Shown piece by piece: positions 1 through 10,031 of a stretch of DNA of 64,000 nucleotides (position 1 is the stretch's first letter; each line of letters begins with the position of its first letter). The DNA is from Bacteroidales bacterium (GTDB lineage Bacteria > Bacteroidota > Bacteroidia > Bacteroidales > P3), in the NCBI GenBank assembly GCA_017451385.1, contig JAFSPS010000010.1, forward strand, positions 37,217-101,216, in the 5' to 3' direction. The translations under genes were made by a program, and so were the position numbers. The notes under the pieces were generated by a model. That model saw only the letters and a list, made by a program, of their open reading frames with translations, had not been told where the DNA came from and made no database searches.

Positions 1-2679
1 CAAACCCTCTATTTCAATATGTTTCTCGGCCACAGTCTTATGTACTGCCATCAGTCGGTCCATCTCCTGTTTGCCAATCCGCATTAGGGATTCCAGTCGC
101 GTTCTATCTATCGATAGACTGCTATTTAGATAGCGGTTAATTGCATCTTGAACAATGGTTAGCTGCTGCTGTGCATCTTTCTGTTGAGCTGATAGAGCGG
201 TGATTTGCGTAGCCAGCTCATTGAATTTGATTTCAAGTTCCTTCTTTTCTAAAGGCTCATATTGTATGTCGTTCTGCCATTCGGGATATTGCTGCAATAT
301 GCTTTCTTTGTTACGCAAAATATTGGCAATAATGGAGTCTGCTTTCTCTTTTTTATTTGTTTTTTTCTGCAGTGTTTCCACTCTATCTTGATACTCCTTT
401 GCCTGTTTTTTCAGGTCGTTTATAAAGCCTGCCGCATCTTTCTGCCATTCTTCCTGCCAGCGGCTTTCCTCATTCAGAAACGTGTCGGCATCTGCCATGC
501 ACGTCTTGCGCTCCTCGTTTAATCTCTCTATCTGTTCGAGATTTGCCTGTTTTTTGCTTCTGTTGTCATCGCGATAAGATGCAGCCTTCACCATATTGGA
601 CTGACACTCGCCGAGTTGTTTTTCAATGCTATTTAATCTCTCTGTCGCCTCCTGAATGGCGTTTTTCAGTTTAGATAGCTCTTCTTGTTTATTTGTTAGC
701 TCATTGCGTTTTCTTTCACTTTCGCCAGCCAAGACATCGAGACCGTCCTCAACCTCCTTTATGTTCGAGGCTCCCTCGTCCAATCTCAAACCGAGAGCCA
801 CGAGGTAAGCATGTGCTTTATTTATTATCCTATTCACATTAGCGTTATTAGCCGCTAATTCGTCTTTCTGCTTTTGCTGCGCTTGGCGATAGGATTCTAT
901 TATCTTGCTTGTCGCCGACACGGAGGCCTGCGCATCGTTCATCTCTTTATTGGCAGCATCTGCCGCCTTCTTTATCGGGTCTATTATGCCAATCAGATAA
1001 TCTTCGGCCTCCAATGTGCGTCCCTCTAACGATTGCCCGCACACGGGACAATACTTGCTACTATGTGCATGGATTTGCGCACGAAGGCTCCTCGCGGCAT
1101 CGCCTATTCTTATGTTCACATCCTCGTATTCCGACAAACGCTCATGATAAATCTTTTCTTTCCGAATGACATCTGCCTCTTGTTCTTTAATCTGCTTCTC
1201 ACAGACCTCTATCTGGCTTTCAGTATCATTTAACTGCTGGTAGTTTTTATCTCTCGACTCAATCTGCACCCTCAATGATGCTAACTCCTGTCTGCCGCCA
1301 TTGATATTTCTTTCTATCTCGTTCAGTTCCTTGTCCTTCTTTTTCAATCCCTCTTCATCTAATGCCAGTAGCTGCGCTTTCTGCTCCTCAATCTCTTTTT
1401 TTTGCGCATCCACTACCTTTTGTATATCCTCATGACGCTTTTGTTCTGCTTTTATCGCCTCTTCCAGTTGCGGAAATGCCTCATCAAGCTCTTTATTTTT
1501 AACTTCAAGCGAAATGCGTTCAGCATCAATATTCCTTGCTCTCTCAAGCCTTGCGTCTATCGTTTGTATGTTATTGTATATCTCTTTTTTATTCTTTTCT
1601 CTTTCAAGTATTTTATTTATCTCTTCAATTTCTCTCTCCAAGTTGCTCATCCATTGCTCGGCAAAAACAATGCCCTGCATCAGGCTCTCAAAGTCATGAT
1701 GCCTCTCAGCCTTCTGACTATCGTAATCATTTATCTTTCTCAATAGATTACCCTCTTCTGCAATCTTAGGTCTGATTTCGGTTGTCTCGTTCCAATCTTT
1801 TATAAGTTGCTCCTCAACCCTATAATCCGAAACCGCCATTTGTTTTTCTAACTCTTCTTTTTGGTGGCGCAACGAACTCAACATATTCTTGAGTTCGTTC
1901 TGTTTTTTCACATAATTGTAGTCTTTGACTGCAAGAACATAGTTATTCTGTAATTGAGAAATCTCTTTTTTCAAGGCATCAATCCCAGCTTCCAACACCT
2001 GCCGCTGCTCGTCGGTGAGGAGGACAATGCCTTGCAGTTTCGACTGTTGATTGTCATATTCTTTTCTTTTATCCGTCGTCTTGCTGGCAATACGGGCACC
2101 AACCTTAGAGTAGATATCTGTTTTTGTCAGTTTTTCGAGGATGCTGGCCTTGCCGTCATCATCTGCTTTCAAGAATTTCGTAAACTCCCCTTGCGCCAGC
2201 ATCGAGGTGCGGCAGAACTGGTCAAACTCAAGTCCCACAGACCCCGCGACGGCGGCATCGACATCTTTTATTTTTTCTACCGTTATGCCGTCCTTGGTGA
2301 AAGTGCGTGTTTTCTTGCCAAAAGTACCATTCCTTGTAAGGCTGACGCCCCATGTGGCGATACATTCTTTGCCATCAATATCGTCAAATACTAATCGCAC
2401 ACTTGCCTCACTCGTCCCCCGTCTCAACAGGTTGCAAGGGTCTTTGGGAGCAAGATTTCTGTTCTCGCCAAAGTCAGCCTTTCCACCGTTAGCGTTTTTA
2501 AGACGCGGCGTAGTATCGAAGAGGGCAAGGCAGATAGCGTCAAGGATGGTTGTCTTGCCAGTACCCATCTCGCCAGAGATGAGAAATACCTTGGCTTGTT
2601 GCAACGGACTCTTGGTGAAATCAATCTCTGCTTCTGCCACAGATGCTATATTCTTTATGCTTATCTTTTTTAGTTTCAT
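1..2679 (-). CDS. sbcC: SbcC, DNA repair exonuclease ATPase subunit (partial, 3' end off left edge)
   Basis: Large subunit of the SbcCD (Mre11-Rad50 type) nuclease, an SMC-like ATPase that binds and tethers DNA ends for SbcD. Only the first 893 codons are visible; the second ATPase half lies beyond the left edge. The Walker A motif GEMGTGKT is at residues 36-43. A globular lobe follows, then a long charged coiled coil from about residue 190, the zinc-hook CPVCG at residues 544-548, and the returning coiled-coil arm. The ATG at 2679 begins just before the usual first beta strand. It lies 52 bp after sbcD on the same strand, so the two form an operon. I saw no frame break over 2.7 kb. Confidence 0.93.
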   Translation of the reverse strand, partial: MKLKKISIKNIASVAEAEIDFTKSPLQQAKVFLISGEMGTGKTTILDAICLALFDTTPRLKNANGGKADFGENRNLAPKDPCNLLRRGTSEASVRLVFDDIDGKECIATWGVSLTRNGTFGKKTRTFTKDGITVEKIKDVDAAVAGSVGLEFDQFCRTSMLAQGEFTKFLKADDDGKASILEKLTKTDIYSKVGARIASKTTDKRKEYDNQQSKLQGIVLLTDEQRQVLEAGIDALKKEISQLQNNYVLAVKDYNYVKKQNELKNMLSSLRHQKEELEKQMAVSDYRVEEQLIKDWNETTEIRPKIAEEGNLLRKINDYDSQKAERHHDFESLMQGIVFAEQWMSNLEREIEEINKILEREKNKKEIYNNIQTIDARLERARNIDAERISLEVKNKELDEAFPQLEEAIKAEQKRHEDIQKVVDAQKKEIEEQKAQLLALDEEGLKKKDKELNEIERNINGGRQELASLRVQIESRDKNYQQLNDTESQIEVCEKQIKEQEADVIRKEKIYHERLSEYEDVNIRIGDAARSLRAQIHAHSSKYCPVCGQSLEGRTLEAEDYLIGIIDPIKKAADAANKEMNDAQASVSATSKIIESYRQAQQKQKDELAANNANVNRIINKAHAYLVALGLRLDEGASNIKEVEDGLDVLAGESERKRNELTNKQEELSKLKNAIQEATERLNSIEKQLGECQSNMVKAASYRDDNRSKKQANLEQIERLNEERKTCMADADTFLNEESRWQEEWQKDAAGFINDLKKQAKEYQDRVETLQKKTNKKEKADSIIANILRNKESILQQYPEWQNDIQYEPLEKKELEIKFNELATQITALSAQQKDAQQQLTIVQDAINRYLNSSLSIDRTRLESLMRIGKQEMDRLMAVHKTVAEKHIEIEGL

Positions 2680-2731
2680 AGCCTATATGCGTTATAAAAA
2701 TAATAAGAAGAACACAGTTGTTTAATTGTCA

Positions 2732-3988
2732 TCACTTCTCGTCATATTTCTCTCGCTCCACTTCTTCGACAATTTGAATAAGGAGGTCGGCGAGGTCGTC
2801 TGGCATCGGGTGCCCATATTTCCTCTGATAGTGCATTGTGGCTATCTCCATTGGCGACGGCATCTCTTCGGGAGAGAAATATCTTGGAGCAGAATCTTCT
2901 CCATTGCTATCCGCGGCAGAAACAGCCGTATGCTTGATTGTACAAAAGCGAGCTTGTTTGTTTTCAAAAGTTTTGTTTATAACATTCATATAATCCGCTG
3001 GCAAAGGAGCGTCGTCAAGTACGTTGAGACGGATATAGCTCTTTTTATCATCCGGATATGCTATGGCATCAGCCATTACTTCGGCAAAGGTTTTTGGAAT
3101 ATTAGGAACTGTTTCCAAAGGTCGGTAATTGGCTATAGGAATATGCTCCACCTGAGGTTCTGCGCCATGTTCCATAATTGATACCAGCGTGACGCCATGG
3201 TCTCCGGTCTCGTCAAACGACACATCTATAGGTGTACCGCAATAGCGTGCCAACGGTTTGCTGTTTGTCACGTTCTGTGCTCTGTGGATATGTCCGAGAG
3301 CCAAATAGTCATAACCGCTACCCAGACGCGATTGTGGTACGCTCTCACAGCTACCGACAATCTCTCGGTCTCCGTAATTAGAGTACTCATGTCCACTCGT
3401 GTCGCTACCAATCAGATACAGGTGTTCTGTGAGCACCACGGGGAGATTGTTCTCATTGACTTCAGCCACACGTTCCATAAGAGCCTCATGAAAGATTTGC
3501 ATACGGCTATCGGTTCTCGCAGCATTATCCGCTATAGGATAGCTTTGTTCATAGACATGCGGCATGGCGACAATAAACCCTTTCAGCACACCTTTGGCAT
3601 CTCTCACCGCAATAATGTGATGGTCATAATCTATCGCTCCATTGTCTTTTTTATTAATCTCACCAATCACCACGATGTCGTTCGGATGAAGTAATGCTCC
3701 GTCATTTTCAAGCAGCATTTTGCCATCGTGGTTGCCTGCCGTCACAACGATAGGGCGTCCAGGCAGTGCCTCCTGCATTTTCTTCAAGGTGTCTATATAC
3801 ATCTTGCGAGCCGACTGCGGAGGTGCGCTTACGTCAAAAACATCGCCACATATCACCACTGCATCGGGCTGTTGCTCACGCACAATTTTCACAATCTGAC
3901 TCATGCAGTCTTGCTGTTCTTCGCCACGGTCGTGTTCATAGAGTCTGTGTCCAAGATGCCAGTCGCTGGTATGCAATACTTTAAGCAT
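2732..3988 (-). CDS. sbcD: SbcD, DNA repair exonuclease nuclease subunit
   Basis: Metal-dependent nuclease subunit of SbcCD; it cleaves hairpins and blocked double-strand ends together with SbcC. At 418 aa it has the usual length. The calcineurin-like phosphoesterase motifs are in order: SDWHLGH with D9 and H11, GDVFD with D49, GNHD at 85-88, TEH with H189, and GHIH with H233 and H235. The C-terminal third is the SbcC-interacting cap. ATG at 3988. It is first in the sbcD-sbcC operon and is separated from the upstream gene by a strong terminator hairpin. No clear TAnnTTTG promoter was found immediately upstream. Confidence 0.95.
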   Translation of the reverse strand: MLKVLHTSDWHLGHRLYEHDRGEEQQDCMSQIVKIVREQQPDAVVICGDVFDVSAPPQSARKMYIDTLKKMQEALPGRPIVVTAGNHDGKMLLENDGALLHPNDIVVIGEINKKDNGAIDYDHHIIAVRDAKGVLKGFIVAMPHVYEQSYPIADNAARTDSRMQIFHEALMERVAEVNENNLPVVLTEHLYLIGSDTSGHEYSNYGDREIVGSCESVPQSRLGSGYDYLALGHIHRAQNVTNSKPLARYCGTPIDVSFDETGDHGVTLVSIMEHGAEPQVEHIPIANYRPLETVPNIPKTFAEVMADAIAYPDDKKSYIRLNVLDDAPLPADYMNVINKTFENKQARFCTIKHTAVSAADSNGEDSAPRYFSPEEMPSPMEIATMHYQRKYGHPMPDDLADLLIQIVEEVEREKYDEK

Positions 3989-4040
3989 AAATAATTATGG
4001 ATTAGGGTTGTCTAAATCTAAAAAAAGTGAACAACAAAAA

Positions 4041-4072
4041 TACGGATTTTGTCAAAATCGACAAAATCCGTA
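4041..4072 (-). terminator. Intrinsic terminator of the beta-helix protein gene
   Basis: Perfect 12-bp stem (4041-4052 with 4061-4072) and 8-nt loop. On the minus strand it is followed by TTTTTGTTGT. It sits between the stop of the 4100-6556 gene and the start of sbcD. Confidence 0.8.
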
Positions 4073-4099
4073 TTATCCCTATTTTAGGTGTAGCAGTAG

Positions 4100-6556
4100 T
4101 TACTGCGCTGTAACCGTAGTGGCAGATGACGATGTGCTGAATGTGGCGTTCTCATAGACCCCATGCCATGAGGTGCCTCCGCTAATAGTGCCGGTAGAGT
4201 AGAGGCTGTAGCTTTGGCCTGCCGTGAGGCTTGGGCTGAGTAGGTAGTAGCCATTACCACTGCCGGGACGGTCGTTTCCGCCGCCAGGACCTCCCTGTCC
4301 GCCACCGCCGGGGCCGCCAGGGCCGGGCTTAGCATTGCATGAAGCGATAGTATTGGTGAGTGCTGCATTGGAAAGTTCTGTCCCATTGATGACGAAAATG
4401 TCTTCGCCGGCAGCATTACGCAAGGCTCCCGTCGTAGGCAGTGTCGAGATGTTCACATAGCCAATGCTACGCTGTGTGGGATTGTCCCAAAAACCCATGC
4501 GACCAGCCTTGATGATGATGTTGCCACCATCAATGGTGTAATAGCCCTGATGGTCGGTATTCATGTCGAGTCCCTCTTCGCCACCTATTAGGATGAGCGT
4601 GCCACCATGAATGTAGGAATAGGTGCCCGAGTTGGTATTGACGTCAAGTGCATCGTTATTCAACGAATAGCACCACAAATAGCCGCCATTCATCTCGAAA
4701 TAAGTGCCTGCATTGACGGCATCGTCTGGAGCATAGGCTTCTATGTGACCGCCATAGATATACATGGCTCCCTTGCTTTCTATTCCTTCAGTGGCATCAT
4801 TGCTTTGTGTGCAGTAAGCTGAAACCGTGCCGCTGTTGATTGTGATATTGCCGTCTATGCGTATGCCTTTGGCTATGCCTTTGAAATAGTCGATATCTGA
4901 GTCTCCACTGTAGTTGACCGAAGCACCCGATGTGGTAACATAAATATGCACCAAGTCGTCGGAGGCGCCAACAGTACCTATAGTCAAATTACCATCGGCA
5001 GCAATGCCGCGCCCGCCTTTTCCGGTACTCTCGCAACGTATTGTACCACCGGTTATGGTGATGTTAGCATCACTGTTGATACATTTGGACACATAGCCGT
5101 CCAGTGCTGCCGTGCCCCTTGATGTGCTGGGCAGACAGGCCCCGTCACCCGTAGTGGTAAGGCAGAGCCTACCATCGGTTATATTGATGTCGCCATCGGC
5201 ATTGATGCATTTGCCATAGGCGTTAGCAACTATCGTACCACCGCTAATGTCAATCTTGCCATCCGCCTTGATGCAGGAACTGCTGTAGTCGTCAAGTTCA
5301 CCGTCACTATTGGTATATTCGCCAGAAGCACCGAGTGCTTTCAAGTCCAAATACCCATCCATGATGTAGATGTCGCCATCGGCAGAGAGACATTTGCCGG
5401 CGAGGTTGCTCGACGGGCAGGTGGCATTAACTGTACCGCCGGTAATGTAAATATTACCACTAACTTTCAGACCTGTGCAGTACGAGAGGTCATAGCCATT
5501 GTCAAGGGCTTCGGAGACGAATGAGCCAGACGCATTGACATTGAGTGTTCCTCCGTTGAGGTAGAAATCCTGCTTAGTCTTGAGTGCTTTTGATTGGTCG
5601 CCCGTAACAGTAATGGTGATTACACCACCGTTGATGGTCATCGTGCTGTCGCAGCTGAGCCCCTTCTGGTCCTCGGAGGTGCATCGCACGGTGATAGAGC
5701 CTCCGTTGATGCAGACGTATGCCTCGTCGCCGTCAATGCCATCGCCTGAACCGGTAGAGATGGTAGTCATTGAACCGCCATTCATCACAAACCCATAGAC
5801 ATTAAGGCAGTCCTTGGCAGTGCTATTTACGGTAACCGTACCCTGACGCATGGTGAAGAGTTTGCTGCTCTGTATGCCATGTTTGGCATTGCCATTGACA
5901 GTGAGGGAGCCCGAACCTTGCACATCGACTTCGCCTTTGAATTGTATCGCACCTTTCAGCGAACTGGAAGCGGCATCGGTCAGGACATTGGTGGTACCGT
6001 CGGCAATATTGAGAACAACTTTTTTGTTGCTCAACATGGCAATGGCAGCAGTAGTCTGGCTGGTTAGCGACAGATTGTTAATGTTGAGGATGAGACTATT
6101 GTCGCTGTTGATGGAAAGAGAGCCGTTAGAGCTTGTGCCCGAGAGGGTATAGACTAAATCGGCTGTACTAATAGTGGAATTAACCGTAACATCTTCTCCA
6201 TCGAGAGTTATATCGACACCATTATCTGCGTAGGGATTGATAACCTCCACAGTACTTCCATTGTTCCATGTTATGAAGATTCCACCATCGGTATTGACAT
6301 CGACAATATCATCATCGCTATCATCAATTGTAGCGAAAGTAATGCTGTCTATGCCGCTGATGATGCGACTCCACTGCTGGTTGCTGCTATAATTGAACAA
6401 GGCAGTATTTGATGAAATCTTTATGCTGTCCATCTCGGCAGTGGCCTTGCTAAACACCTCGACACCATTATTATGGACACGCACAACACGCGTTTGTCCC
6501 ATCATCGAAGCAACAGATGCCACGCACAATGCTATAAGTAAAAGTATTTTCTTCAT
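4100..6556 (-). CDS. Secreted beta-helix carbohydrate-binding domain protein (Cthe_2159 type)
   Basis: Secreted 818-aa protein. Residues 1-20 form a signal peptide (MKKILLLIALCVASVASMMG). A short N-terminal strand region (about 21-75) of a type seen in Bacteroidales cell-surface proteins comes next. The rest is a long run of short repeats of the pattern NGG-x-hydrophobic (ITGGTV, MNGGSM, INGGSI, YLNGGTL) typical of the Cthe_2159 right-handed parallel beta-helix family, described as polysaccharide-binding. Near the C-terminus is a Gly/Pro-rich linker (GPGGPGGGGQGG) and a small final domain. No T9SS sorting domain is visible at its own end, while the gene 12 bp upstream encodes one. Ligand unknown; binding of polysaccharide is inferred from the family. 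Confidence 0.8.
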   Translation of the reverse strand: MKKILLLIALCVASVASMMGQTRVVRVHNNGVEVFSKATAEMDSIKISSNTALFNYSSNQQWSRIISGIDSITFATIDDSDDDIVDVNTDGGIFITWNNGSTVEVINPYADNGVDITLDGEDVTVNSTISTADLVYTLSGTSSNGSLSINSDNSLILNINNLSLTSQTTAAIAMLSNKKVVLNIADGTTNVLTDAASSSLKGAIQFKGEVDVQGSGSLTVNGNAKHGIQSSKLFTMRQGTVTVNSTAKDCLNVYGFVMNGGSMTTISTGSGDGIDGDEAYVCINGGSITVRCTSEDQKGLSCDSTMTINGGVITITVTGDQSKALKTKQDFYLNGGTLNVNASGSFVSEALDNGYDLSYCTGLKVSGNIYITGGTVNATCPSSNLAGKCLSADGDIYIMDGYLDLKALGASGEYTNSDGELDDYSSSCIKADGKIDISGGTIVANAYGKCINADGDINITDGRLCLTTTGDGACLPSTSRGTAALDGYVSKCINSDANITITGGTIRCESTGKGGRGIAADGNLTIGTVGASDDLVHIYVTTSGASVNYSGDSDIDYFKGIAKGIRIDGNITINSGTVSAYCTQSNDATEGIESKGAMYIYGGHIEAYAPDDAVNAGTYFEMNGGYLWCYSLNNDALDVNTNSGTYSYIHGGTLILIGGEEGLDMNTDHQGYYTIDGGNIIIKAGRMGFWDNPTQRSIGYVNISTLPTTGALRNAAGEDIFVINGTELSNAALTNTIASCNAKPGPGGPGGGGQGGPGGGNDRPGSGNGYYLLSPSLTAGQSYSLYSTGTISGGTSWHGVYENATFSTSSSATTVTAQ

Positions 6557-6568
6557 GGCAGTATGTGT

Positions 6569-7042
6569 TTATTTCATTTTTACTAACTTGCTTACACGGC
6601 CATCAGCGACAACGAAATAAATACCTGCCGCCACGCCACGAAGGTCTAATTGAGCTGTACCATTTACTGTCTGACGCAGCACTTCATGACCAGACATAGT
6701 GTAAAGCACCACATCGTGCTGCCCTACGCCCTCCACATTGACGATATCACGTGCTGGGTTAGGGAACAGGTGCATCGCGGAAGCCGACTGAACATCGTCA
6801 ATGCCAAGAGCCGAGCCGAAAGTGATTTTGCGAATATCGTCTATCGCAAACGTGACAGGTGTTGACGAGACACTCTCGCGAACAACAATGGTACTCTCGT
6901 CAGCAAAAGCAACAACGCCGCTTTCCTGCACTACATACTGTTGTTGCGTCCCGTTGGTTAGAACGACATTCACCTGACGCTGTGCCATTGCCACACTACC
7001 AAGCAAAAGCAGCAGCATGATAGAAAAAATACAATGTTTCAT
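6569..7042 (-). CDS. Small secreted protein with T9SS type A sorting domain
   Basis: 157-aa protein with a signal peptide (residues 1-20, cleavage after SVAMA) and, from about residue 90, a typical type IX secretion C-terminal domain: LFPNPARD, then a VLYTMSG strand, LDLRGVAAGIYFVV, and a terminal KLVKMK. The middle (about 21-85) is a short strand-rich segment similar in style to the start of the next protein (VNVVLTNGTQQQ, AIDDIRKITF). It is co-oriented with the beta-helix gene and 12 bp upstream, so the two are probably co-transcribed. The protein is almost nothing but signal plus sorting domain, so it may be a small cell-surface subunit or partner of the beta-helix protein; that is inference. 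Confidence 0.82.
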   Translation of the reverse strand: MKHCIFSIMLLLLLGSVAMAQRQVNVVLTNGTQQQYVVQESGVVAFADESTIVVRESVSSTPVTFAIDDIRKITFGSALGIDDVQSASAMHLFPNPARDIVNVEGVGQHDVVLYTMSGHEVLRQTVNGTAQLDLRGVAAGIYFVVADGRVSKLVKMK

Positions 7043-7180
7043 ATATTTAGTATTTGATTAGAAAATGTTTTTCGATGCAAAAGAAATAAAAAAAACAAAT
7101 ATTTTAGTGACATGCAGGGAATGCGGGAAAAATAGTAAACAAAAAAAGTAATCTTGCATAATGACATCATTGACGCAACA

Positions 7181-7212
7181 AAAAAAAGACAGGCCAAAGT
7201 CTGTCTTTTTTT
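7181..7212 (-). terminator. Terminator hairpin after the LEA14-like lipoprotein gene
   Basis: Arms AAAGACAG and CTGTCTTT flanked by A and T runs (about 12 bp in total, 8-nt loop GCCAAAGT). The T run on either strand makes it usable in both directions; the gene it serves lies on the minus strand, ending at 7248. Confidence 0.75.
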
Positions 7213-7247
7213 TTCTATAATAACAAAAAATAATCACACAAAGGCTA

Positions 7248-7841
7248 TCACACTTTTTTTGTAATATTGATGTAGTTGGGAGTCGATATATTGCGCCCCG
7301 CAATATTAATCGATGGTTTAATGCGCAAGTCGAGACGCGATGATTTGCCATCGTTGCCAAAACTGCCAGCAAAATTTTTGAGTGCTTCCACGCCCCCATT
7401 GGCAAAGACGGAATAGATGTCGGTCCCGACATTAAGTGGCACTACAGTAGTCTTTTTGGGTTCAATGACATACGCCATATTGTTGTTGCCATTGGCAATC
7501 TGCTTTTTCTCAATATCCAAAGCCCAAGCCATCGCCGTGACATTGGCCTTGTTTTGCGTTGGATTTTTCACATTGACATTAACATCCATTGTCAATGGCA
7601 CCGTCTTGCTGGTGATAGCATAAAGCAGCCGGGCTGCATCAGCCACCGTAACATTACCCTTGGTCACTTGCTTGAGGTTAACACCTGCCACAGAGATGTT
7701 GGAAATGTTCTTGAGCGAATATTCGCAGTTGACAAGGTTAGCCACTCCTGCTAATTGAGATGCCACAGATGACAGTTCGCCACACGAGACAAACATAATG
7801 CAAGAGGCTAAAAAAGAAATGATAACGATTTTTATTTTCAT
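7248..7841 (-). CDS. LEA14-like lipoprotein
   Basis: 197-aa predicted lipoprotein: leader MKIKIVIISFLASCIMFVSC with the lipidation Cys at residue 20. The rest has the pattern of the LEA type 2 / WHy fold: a first strand block (LKNISNISVAGVNLKQV) and a central VPLTMDVNVNVKNPTQNKA segment, the repeated NPN-type motif region of that family. Function is unknown; such proteins are small beta-sandwiches of the periplasm or outer membrane. The frame is open further upstream, but the ATG at 7841 is chosen because it gives the clean lipoprotein leader and lies 24 nt downstream of a -7 box. Monocistronic, ended by the hairpin at 7181-7212. Confidence 0.7.
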   Translation of the reverse strand: MKIKIVIISFLASCIMFVSCGELSSVASQLAGVANLVNCEYSLKNISNISVAGVNLKQVTKGNVTVADAARLLYAITSKTVPLTMDVNVNVKNPTQNKANVTAMAWALDIEKKQIANGNNNMAYVIEPKKTTVVPLNVGTDIYSVFANGGVEALKNFAGSFGNDGKSSRLDLRIKPSINIAGRNISTPNYINITKKV

Positions 7842-7865
7842 AATAGAGTTCTTTTTATCGGACTG

Positions 7866-7895
7866 CAAAGGTAACGAAAAAAAATGACCTCCCAA
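7866..7895 (-). promoter_or_regulatory. Promoter of LEA14-like lipoprotein gene
   Basis: Minus-strand TACCTTTG (7866-7873) matches the Bacteroidota -7 consensus TAnnTTTG. A TTG (-33 type) lies 19 bp further upstream (7893-7895). Confidence 0.65.
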
Positions 7896-8023
7896 ACAAT
7901 AATCCAACATCTGTTCATCTAAAAGAAAGATAGAGGCATCCCAAAAAAAGCATGAACCATTGTGCAACACACACAAAGAAACAACATATATAAAAAGAAG
8001 TGAATATAATCAAAAAAAAATTG

Positions 8024-8031
8024 TACTTTTG
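8024..8031 (+). promoter_or_regulatory. Promoter -7 box of recJ
   Basis: TACTTTTG matches TAnnTTTG. It ends only 10 nt before the recJ ATG, so the transcript should have almost no 5' leader. No good -33 TTG was found. Confidence 0.55.
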
Positions 8032-8041
8032 AAAACAGAAA

Positions 8042-9892
8042 ATGATGAAAAGTAAACGTTGGATAATAAGAAAAGATTATGATATAAAGGTTGTTGAGAG
8101 ACTTGCGGAATCCTTGGGCGTTGACAAAATCATCGCCACGTTGCTTGTAGAGCGTGGCATAACATCTTTTGACGAAGCCCGTTGTTTTTTCCGTCCATCG
8201 CTGGACCAAATTCATAATCCCTTTTTAATGAAGGATATGGACCGCGCTATACGTCGTATAGACGAAGCAATTAGCCGCGGCGAACGTATCATGATTTATG
8301 GCGACTACGATGTCGATGGCACCTCGGCGGTAGCCTTGCTCTACTCCTATCTCGGCGCATTCTACAGCAATATTGATTTCTACATTCCCGACCGCGACAC
8401 CGAAGGGTCGGGCATATCCTATCAGGGAATCAATACGGCGCATGAGTCGGGCGTGAAACTTATGATAGCCCTCGACTGCGGCATCAACGCCGTTGAGCAG
8501 GTGGACTATGCCGCAGAACGTGGCATAGACTTTATCATAGGCGACCATCACCTGTTGGGCAACGAGCTGCCGCGTGCCGTTGCTGTCCTCGACCCAAAAC
8601 GTCCCGACTGTCCTTATCCCTACAAAGAACTATCGGGATGCGGCATCAGCTTCAAGATTGTCGAAGCCCATTTAGAGTCGCGTCTCGGGGTACGGCTGTG
8701 CGACGACCCCGCCACCCTCAACAGTGAGAACCGCCACCTGCGCGAGCAGATGAAGTTGCGCCTACTTAAATACCTCGACCTCGTGGCGTTGAGCATCGCC
8801 TCCGACCTTGTACCCATCATGGGAGAAAATCGCGTACTTGCTCACTATGGCCTGCGCGTCATCAACACACGGCCACGCCCAGGAATTGAAGCAATACTTG
8901 GCTACGGGCACGTAGAACGCAAAAGCGAGAAAGACAAACGCGACAATCCGGCAGATACAACCTATTTCCGCCGTGAATTGACGGTGAGCGACCTGATTTT
9001 CCTTATCGGACCACGCCTTAACGCCGCAGGACGTCTGCATAGCGCATACGACTCTGTGCGTCTGCTGCTCTGCGACAATCTCGTCGATGCGCGTCGCCTC
9101 GCCACGGAAATAGACAGCTATAACCAAGACCGCAAGCAAAAAGACACAGAAGCTACCGAGACGGCAAAGAAACGTGTGGAGGCTTCGCCATACTTCAAGG
9201 AACGACACTCGATAGTCCTGTTTGACGAGACATGGCATAAAGGAGTTGTTGGAATTGTCGCATCACGCCTCGTGGAGGCATACTATAAACCAACCATCGT
9301 CTTCACCCGTTCTACTGACGACATCATTGTCGGCTCGGCTCGCTCGTTCAAGGATTTCGACATTCACAGCGCTCTCGAACGCTGCGCCGACCTGCTCGAA
9401 CATTTTGGAGGACACCGTTGTGCCGCAGGTGTAACAATACGCGCCGAGAAACTGGAAGCCTTCATCGAACGCTTCGAACAGGTGGTAATAGAGACCATGC
9501 CGGAGGAGTCGGCAACACCATATATAGAAATTGACGCTGAGGTCAATTTTTCTGAACAGCTGACACCTAAATTCATGCGCATCCTGAAACAGTTTGCTCC
9601 TTTCGGACCGGAGAACAATATCCCCGTATTCCTCTCGCACAACCTTGTGGACTATGGCACGCCGCCACCACGCATCGTGGGACGCAACCACCTGCGTTTC
9701 TCGGTCATCTCGCTCGAAGAAGGCAGCAAGCATGCAGTATTCCCCGCCATAGGGTTTAACCTTGGCGAATATTATGGTCGGATTCAGAATGGAGAACACT
9801 TCAGTATGTGCTACATGCTTGAAGAGAACCACTGGAACGGACACACCGAGATGCAGCTGCGCGTCAAAGACCTGTCATTCGATGACGAGTAG
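8042..9892 (+). CDS. recJ: RecJ, single-strand-specific 5'-3' exonuclease
   Basis: Exonuclease of the DHH phosphoesterase family acting in recombination, mismatch and base-excision repair. 616 aa, slightly longer than the E. coli enzyme. Motif I GDYDVDGTS (D88, D90, D92), motif II LDCGIN (D145), motif III GDHH (168-170) are all present, followed by the DHHA1 domain with GGHRCAAG and a C-terminal OB-like domain. Two adjacent ATG codons (8042 and 8045) could start it; the N-terminal KRWIIRKDYD segment fits the family. It stands alone; ettA follows after 139 bp on the same strand. Confidence 0.94.
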   Translation: MMKSKRWIIRKDYDIKVVERLAESLGVDKIIATLLVERGITSFDEARCFFRPSLDQIHNPFLMKDMDRAIRRIDEAISRGERIMIYGDYDVDGTSAVALLYSYLGAFYSNIDFYIPDRDTEGSGISYQGINTAHESGVKLMIALDCGINAVEQVDYAAERGIDFIIGDHHLLGNELPRAVAVLDPKRPDCPYPYKELSGCGISFKIVEAHLESRLGVRLCDDPATLNSENRHLREQMKLRLLKYLDLVALSIASDLVPIMGENRVLAHYGLRVINTRPRPGIEAILGYGHVERKSEKDKRDNPADTTYFRRELTVSDLIFLIGPRLNAAGRLHSAYDSVRLLLCDNLVDARRLATEIDSYNQDRKQKDTEATETAKKRVEASPYFKERHSIVLFDETWHKGVVGIVASRLVEAYYKPTIVFTRSTDDIIVGSARSFKDFDIHSALERCADLLEHFGGHRCAAGVTIRAEKLEAFIERFEQVVIETMPEESATPYIEIDAEVNFSEQLTPKFMRILKQFAPFGPENNIPVFLSHNLVDYGTPPPRIVGRNHLRFSVISLEEGSKHAVFPAIGFNLGEYYGRIQNGEHFSMCYMLEENHWNGHTEMQLRVKDLSFDDE

Positions 9893-10031
9893 TCAAAAGA
9901 TTTAAGCCGAATCATATTGTTGGTACATTCAAACCAATCGTCATAGTTATACGATATCACTTTTATTCTAATCCATAGTTATTTACAGTTCATCAAAACA
10001 TTTTCAACCATCATAATTATCATATTACACA

